Shown piece after piece: positions 5,039 through 8,428 of a stretch of 8,428 bases of DNA. The translations under genes were made by a program, and so were the position numbers. Every line of letters starts with the position of its first letter. Position 1 is the stretch's first letter. The notes beneath the pieces are model-generated. The model was not told the origin of the DNA, did no database searches, and worked only from the letters and a program-made list of their open reading frames with translations. This DNA is from Candidatus Hydrothermota bacterium (GTDB lineage Bacteria; Hydrothermota; Hydrothermia; B15-G9): NCBI GenBank assembly GCA_003645975.1, contig QNDP01000042.1:1-8428 (forward strand), in the 5' to 3' direction.

Positions 5039-7014
5039 GCGTCGCCTTGAGGAGGCTGGAATTCCCAGCCCTCCTTGAGATATTGGCTCACCACATCCTG
5101 TCGGAGCCGGGTCGTGAACGGCTGGCCCGGCTCGTCCCTTTTTCTGACATCGAAGACGCCGAAATCGAACTCCGACGTGTCGAATCCATGCAAAAACTTA
5201 TCGAATCCGGTGTCAGACTCGATTTCTCCGCAATTCCGGATGTCGGCCGCAAAGTCGCTAAATTGGGCACAGGCGCCGGCCTGACATCCCACGAAATCCT
5301 CAGCTTAGCGCAGTTTATCGCAGCGACCGATGAAATCTATGACAAGATCGTCGGAACAGAACTCGAAGCCCTCATGCCTGATCCGTCCTTCCTGCGACCC
5401 TTCGTCAAAGAGATTTTCCGAAAAATCGATGAGGACGGCGAACTTAGAGACGATGCATCCGAAAAGTTGGCCAAACTCCGTCAGGAAAAACGCAGGCGCA
5501 GACAGGAGGTCATCAATCTGCTCAATTCGTTGATGGACAAGTATTACCGACAAGGACTGCTCCGTGAGCGGATCGTTACGATGCGGGGCGGCCGGTTCGT
5601 TTTGCCGTTCGCTTCGCATGTGAAGCCACGTGGCGTCGTTCACGGATTCTCACACACCGAAGAGACCATCTATGTCGAACCGTTTGAATCGATTGAGGCA
5701 CAAAACCGTTATGTCAGAATCGTCGATGAGGAACGCGAGGAGGCCGAAAGGATACTCCGCGAATTGGCCGAGCGGATGCACCAGTTTGCTCCGACGGTCA
5801 AGGCGCTTTGGGACTCCATCGGCGAACTCGAACTGGTCTATGCAAAGGCCGAATTTGCATCTGCATTCGGATGCATAACGCCCAAATTGAACCGTTCTGG
5901 CCGCATAGTCCTCAAAGAGGCGCGCCATCCATTGCTCATTGAGACTAAAGGATTTGAGAATGTCGTCCCGCTCGATTTGAAGCTCGGACCAAAGCCGTCG
6001 GTCTTGCTCATTTCGGGACCGAATGCAGGCGGTAAAACTGTGGCGCTCAAGACGGTCGGACTTCTGACACTGATGGCGATGGCCGGAATCCCGGTGCCCG
6101 CCAAGTCCGCCGATCTTTTCTTTCCGGACAGGGTATTCGCTATCGGTTTTGAGGATGTTCAGGACATCGAGCATGGCGAATCGAGTTTTACAGCCTTGCT
6201 TCATGAGGTCAAAGATGTTCTCGACTATTCTGATGGGCGTGCACTTGTCCTGCTCGACGAGTTTCTGGCATCGACCGATCCAAGCGAAGGCGCAGCGTTG
6301 GCATTTGCTATCCTCAAAAATCTCAGGGACTTGGGACACATCGTGCTTGCAAATACCCATCTTACACCGCTCAAAATCCTTGTTGAACGCGAGGATGGGA
6401 TGATCAATGCGCGCGTGCTGTTCGACCCGCTGACCAAACGGCCGACTTATAGGCTTCAGGTCGGCGAGATGGGTTCGAGTTATGCCCTTGAGATCGCAAA
6501 ACAGGTTGGACTTCCTGACGATGTCTTAAGCGAAGCCGAATCTGTGCTCGTCGGGATGGAGCGCGAGCTTCGTGAACTGACCAAACGGCTTAAAAAGCGT
6601 GAGGCTGAACTTGTGCGTAAATTGGCAGAAATTGCTCAGAAGGAGCGCGAACTTGAACGGCGTGAGGCCAAACTCACCCGTGAAGCCAAATTGAAAGCCC
6701 GTCAGATCATCGAATCCGCACGGGAGGAGGCCGAAGGTCTTGTCAGAGAGCTGCGTAAAGAACTGAGGAGGAAACGCAAACTGGAGGAGCAGATAGCGGT
6801 CGCAAAGGCTGTCCGAGATCAGCTCAAAGAAAAGTCATTGGAGTTCACCGACTTGTATCGGAAGAAGGCCGAAATTTTGGAAATAGGTAAGTCCTACAGG
6901 GTCAAGCCGTTTGGATTCATCGGTGAACTGGTCGAACTCAGAGGCGGCAACGCCGTCCTGAAGGTCGGAAAACAAAGGATTGAAGTTCCAAAGGATTCGC
7001 TTTATGAAATTTAG
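5035..7014 (+). CDS. mutS2: MutS2-family ATPase lacking the C-terminal Smr domain
   Basis: A 659-residue MutS-like ATPase. Residues 1-110 form the MutS2-type N-terminal region (LRRLEFPALLEILA, GRERL); 130-320 are the helical lever/clamp; 320-505 the ATPase, with Walker A GPNAGGKT at 328-335, a GESSF signature at 381-385, Walker B LVLLDE at 404-409, and THLTPLK at 441-447 at the switch. Residues 505-615 are a long Glu/Arg/Lys coiled coil. Residues 617-659 form a KOW-like barrel, where the protein stops. Typical MutS2 is about 780 residues and ends in an Smr domain, absent here. The usual LGAGTDP after Walker B reads LASTDP (411-416). MutS2 in Bacillus subtilis splits collided ribosomes, and in other bacteria it has been linked to suppressing recombination. 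ATGA overlap with rpsU and rpsA downstream favour a ribosome role. No separate ribosome binding site is expected at the coupled start. Confidence 0.92.
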   Translation: MSVALRRLEFPALLEILAHHILSEPGRERLARLVPFSDIEDAEIELRRVESMQKLIESGVRLDFSAIPDVGRKVAKLGTGAGLTSHEILSLAQFIAATDEIYDKIVGTELEALMPDPSFLRPFVKEIFRKIDEDGELRDDASEKLAKLRQEKRRRRQEVINLLNSLMDKYYRQGLLRERIVTMRGGRFVLPFASHVKPRGVVHGFSHTEETIYVEPFESIEAQNRYVRIVDEEREEAERILRELAERMHQFAPTVKALWDSIGELELVYAKAEFASAFGCITPKLNRSGRIVLKEARHPLLIETKGFENVVPLDLKLGPKPSVLLISGPNAGGKTVALKTVGLLTLMAMAGIPVPAKSADLFFPDRVFAIGFEDVQDIEHGESSFTALLHEVKDVLDYSDGRALVLLDEFLASTDPSEGAALAFAILKNLRDLGHIVLANTHLTPLKILVEREDGMINARVLFDPLTKRPTYRLQVGEMGSSYALEIAKQVGLPDDVLSEAESVLVGMERELRELTKRLKKREAELVRKLAEIAQKERELERREAKLTREAKLKARQIIESAREEAEGLVRELRKELRRKRKLEEQIAVAKAVRDQLKEKSLEFTDLYRKKAEILEIGKSYRVKPFGFIGELVELRGGNAVLKVGKQRIEVPKDSLYEI

Positions 7015-7060
7015 ACCTGTTTTAAAACCTTCAGATTTGAAAATCTTCGATGTCCCAAGC

Positions 7061-7089
7061 TTGCAAATTGCTGAGTTTCAAGGGATAAT
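7061..7089 (+). promoter_or_regulatory. Promoter-like element, copy 1
   Basis: TTGCAA (7061-7066), a 17-base spacer and GATAAT (7084-7089, five of six matches to TATAAT). GATAATATC (7084-7092) is followed by ATTTTTGCC at 7098-7106, as in copy 2. GGAT/ATCC at 7083-7086 and 7093-7096 can also pair as a weak hairpin before the T tract, so a terminator for mutS2 is the alternative reading. Confidence 0.45.
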
Positions 7090-7133
7090 ATCATCCAATT
7101 TTTGCCCTAAATCTCTGAGATCGAGAAGTCGCC

Positions 7134-7526
7134 ATGCTTGAAAGACATAGAGAAATGATCGATGCTGTCCCGGAAACACTCGAAAAGCTCAAACCTGAGC
7201 AGGCTTTGTCCCCCAACGCTTTCGCCTATTGCAAGTTGGATGAAAGACTTATGGGTTTGATGTCCCTCCATTCAAATCCTCAAAAGGAATTGGATGAAGA
7301 CTTGGGAAGGAAATGCGCTAAACGGCTGGAACTTGCCACCTTAAATAGAAGGGATGATTTAAAAGCCAACTTTTTGATTTTGAAGAATTTTTCGGACACA
7401 TCGGTTTTTGTGGGAAGTGCAGGTTTGAGATGGGACTTAACTCTTGAAGGTGAAAGGGATCACGGCGATAATATCGCCCGATTTTTGCCTGATTTTTCAA
7501 AAAATTCAGAAACCAAAATCCTTTGA
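7134..7526 (+). CDS. Doubtful ORF of 130 residues between mutS2 and rpsA
   Basis: An open frame for a 130-residue charged protein that I do not recognise; no motif, signal peptide or membrane segment is visible. For coding: it is long for AT-rich DNA, a promoter-like element lies 45 bases upstream, and its stop ends exactly where the rpsA ribosome binding site begins. Against: only a weak GAGAAG precedes the start, arginine codons are mostly AGA and AGG while the neighbours prefer CGT, CGC and CGG, and the second GATAATATC element falls inside its 3' end. It may be a young or transferred gene, a decayed one, or chance. If real, it would be co-transcribed with rpsA. Confidence 0.3.
   Translation: MLERHREMIDAVPETLEKLKPEQALSPNAFAYCKLDERLMGLMSLHSNPQKELDEDLGRKCAKRLELATLNRRDDLKANFLILKNFSDTSVFVGSAGLRWDLTLEGERDHGDNIARFLPDFSKNSETKIL
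7444..7472 (+). promoter_or_regulatory. Promoter-like element, copy 2, upstream of rpsA
   Basis: TTGAAG (7444-7449), a 17-base spacer and GATAAT (7467-7472). A start near 7479 would give rpsA a leader of about 65 bases, a sensible length. The -10 lies inside a perfect 6-bp dyad GGCGAT-AAT-ATCGCC (7464-7478) and is followed by ATTTTTGCC (7481-7489). The same layout occurs at copy 1. Assigned by consensus match and repetition only. Confidence 0.5.
7464..7486 (+). terminator. Alternative reading: short hairpin plus T tract
   Basis: GGCGAT (7464-7469) pairs with ATCGCC (7473-7478) around a three-base loop, and TTTTT follows at 7482-7486. This has the shape of a short intrinsic terminator, but the stem is only six pairs and the T tract starts four bases late. 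The promoter reading of the same bases seems more likely. Confidence 0.2.
7489..7509 (+). repeat. AT-rich hairpin in the rpsA leader
   Basis: CTGA (7489-7492) pairs with TCAG (7506-7509); after a T-T mismatch, TTTT (7494-7497) pairs with AAAA (7501-7504) around a three-base loop. It would lie in the rpsA 5' leader, 17 bases before the ribosome binding site. S1 represses its own translation in E. coli through leader RNA, so a leader structure is plausible, but this one is weak. Confidence 0.35.
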
Positions 7527-7533
7527 AAGGAGG
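7526..7533 (+). promoter_or_regulatory. Ribosome binding site of rpsA
   Basis: AAAGGAGG, the best Shine-Dalgarno match near the gene. In-frame starts after it are TTG 7539 (five bases away), ATG 7545 (eleven) and ATG 7563, which has its own AAAGGA at 7552-7557. Confidence 0.8.
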
Positions 7534-7544
7534 TAAACTTGGCG

Positions 7545-8428
7545 ATGGAGGAAAGGAATGTGATGGCACAAATAGAAGACACAAACCTGATGAAAGGGGG
7601 TGAGGTAGAGGACTTCGAGAAGTTGCTTGGTGAGGCTATACATCCGCCCAAAGAGGGCGACATAGTGGAAGGTGTGATAGTAAAGGTCACACCACAGGAA
7701 GTTTTCATTGACATCGGCGCAAAATCAGAAGGTGTAGCGCCGAGAATGGAATTCAAAGACCCAAACATACAGCCCGGCCAAAAAGTTCATGTCTATGTCG
7801 AAACTGTGGATGGCAAAGATGGCCGGACTGTCGTCTCAAAACACAAAGCCGATTTCCTTTTGGCATGGGATAGGATCAAAGAGGCCTATCAGAACAACGA
7901 AACGGTCGATGCCAAAGTGCTCCGTCAGGTCAAAGGTGGCCTGATCGTCGAGGTGTTCGGCGTCGATGCGTTCCTTCCGGGCTCGCAGATCGACATCAAG
8001 CGCGTCAAAAGCATCCCTGCATTCGTCGGTAAGAACATCAAAGTCAAAGTCATTAAGCTCAACAAGGTTCGCAAGAACATCGTCGTCTCACGGCGTGAGG
8101 TCATCGAGGAGCAGCTCGAGAAAGCGCGCCAGAGGCTTATGCAACTCAGGCGTGGCGACATCGTCGAAGGCCGCGTGAAGACCATCACCGATTTCGGTGT
8201 CTTTGTCGATGTCGGTGGAATTGATGGCCTTATCCACATCTCCGACCTCTCTTGGACGAAAATTGGTCATCCGTCGGAAGTGGTGAAGGAAGGCGAGACC
8301 ATCAAAGCCAAAGTGCTCGATGTCGATCCCGAGAACATGCGGCTGTCGTTGTCGCTTAAACACTTGATGCCGCACCCATGGGAGGAGATCGCCAAACGGT
8401 ATCCGATCGGTAAGAAGGTGCGCGGCAC
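7545..8428 (+). CDS. rpsA: 30S ribosomal protein S1, 5' part (runs off the window)
   Basis: The first 294 residues of ribosomal protein S1, which binds mRNA at the 30S subunit and aids initiation on structured messages; the frame is open to the window edge. Three S1 (OB-fold) repeats are visible. Repeat 1 (about 36-100) has GDIVEGVIVKVTPQEVFIDIG. Repeat 2 (119-185) is the divergent type with GGLIVEVFGVDAFLPGSQID. Repeat 3 (202-272) is canonical with DFGVFVDVG at 216-224 and GLIHISDLSW at 228-237. Repeat 4 begins at IGKKVRG. In E. coli the first two repeats bind the ribosome through S2 and the later ones bind RNA; the full protein there has six repeats and 557 residues. ATG 7545 is chosen, but TTG 7539 and ATG 7563 are possible and differ only in a non-conserved tail. 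It lies 530 bases downstream of mutS2, probably with its own promoter. Confidence 0.93.
   Translation, partial: MEERNVMAQIEDTNLMKGGEVEDFEKLLGEAIHPPKEGDIVEGVIVKVTPQEVFIDIGAKSEGVAPRMEFKDPNIQPGQKVHVYVETVDGKDGRTVVSKHKADFLLAWDRIKEAYQNNETVDAKVLRQVKGGLIVEVFGVDAFLPGSQIDIKRVKSIPAFVGKNIKVKVIKLNKVRKNIVVSRREVIEEQLEKARQRLMQLRRGDIVEGRVKTITDFGVFVDVGGIDGLIHISDLSWTKIGHPSEVVKEGETIKAKVLDVDPENMRLSLSLKHLMPHPWEEIAKRYPIGKKVRG

Larger units (their letters stand above)
7015..7544. other. Gap between mutS2 and rpsA, 530 bases
   Basis: AT-richer than the flanking genes. It begins with two short palindromes, GTTTTAAAAC (7019-7028) and AGATTT-GA-AAATCT (7033-7046), which may end the mutS2 transcript but lack a good T tract. 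It then holds two promoter-like copies of a GATAATATC element, a doubtful 130-residue ORF between them, an AT-rich hairpin, and the rpsA ribosome binding site. There is no tRNA, and no Smr-like sequence in any frame that could be a lost mutS2 end. Confidence 0.6.

Noticed and set aside
5650..6360. 236-codon minus-strand open frame
   Set aside because: Antisense shadow of the mutS2 ATPase region, with no start signal or family pattern.
7015..7200. A frameshifted remnant of the MutS2 Smr domain
   Set aside because: I read the three forward frames after the stop and saw no Smr motifs; the DNA is AT-rich and not coding-like just after 7014.
7318..7768. Two minus-strand open frames (7318-7584 and 7460-7768)
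   Set aside because: They overlap the rpsA start and its leader in antisense and are low in complexity (Ser and Pro rich), as expected of shadows.

Overview
The window is bacterial chromosome. It carries genes for 30S proteins S21 and S1 and a MutS2-type ATPase, with strong AAGGAGG-type ribosome binding sites 5-9 bases from most starts. The coding DNA is of moderate GC content. The proteins are rich in Glu, Lys and Arg, which would suit a thermophile but does not prove one. The phylum cannot be decided from this sequence. There is no CRISPR array, insertion sequence, tRNA or rRNA.

Left part (1-4562): an NAD(P)-dependent aldehyde dehydrogenase (32-1531, +) ends at a strong hairpin terminator. 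A small DsrE-family sulfur-relay-like protein follows on the opposite strand (1614-1976, -). It is divergent, across about 440 bases of AT-richer DNA, from a molybdenum hydroxylase large subunit of the xanthine dehydrogenase/aldehyde oxidase family (2421-4562, +). That subunit has no FeS or FAD partner gene in the window.

Right part (4563-8428): a translation-related block on the + strand. rpsU (S21) overlaps mutS2 by an ATGA junction. A 530-base AT-richer gap follows, holding a doubtful 130-residue ORF and two promoter-like copies of a GATAATATC element, and then the 5' part of rpsA (S1), which runs off the end. The MutS2 protein ends straight after its KOW-like domain and has no Smr domain. 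Two of its ATPase motifs also differ from usual MutS2. Its place between two ribosomal protein genes fits the known role of MutS2 in rescuing collided ribosomes.

Most of the window is ordinary housekeeping and metabolic content. The points most worth a second look are the Smr-less, motif-variant MutS2 coupled to rpsU, the orphan molybdenum hydroxylase subunit, and the repeated GATAATATC / ATTTTTGCC promoter-region element. I do not see a clearly new multi-gene system.
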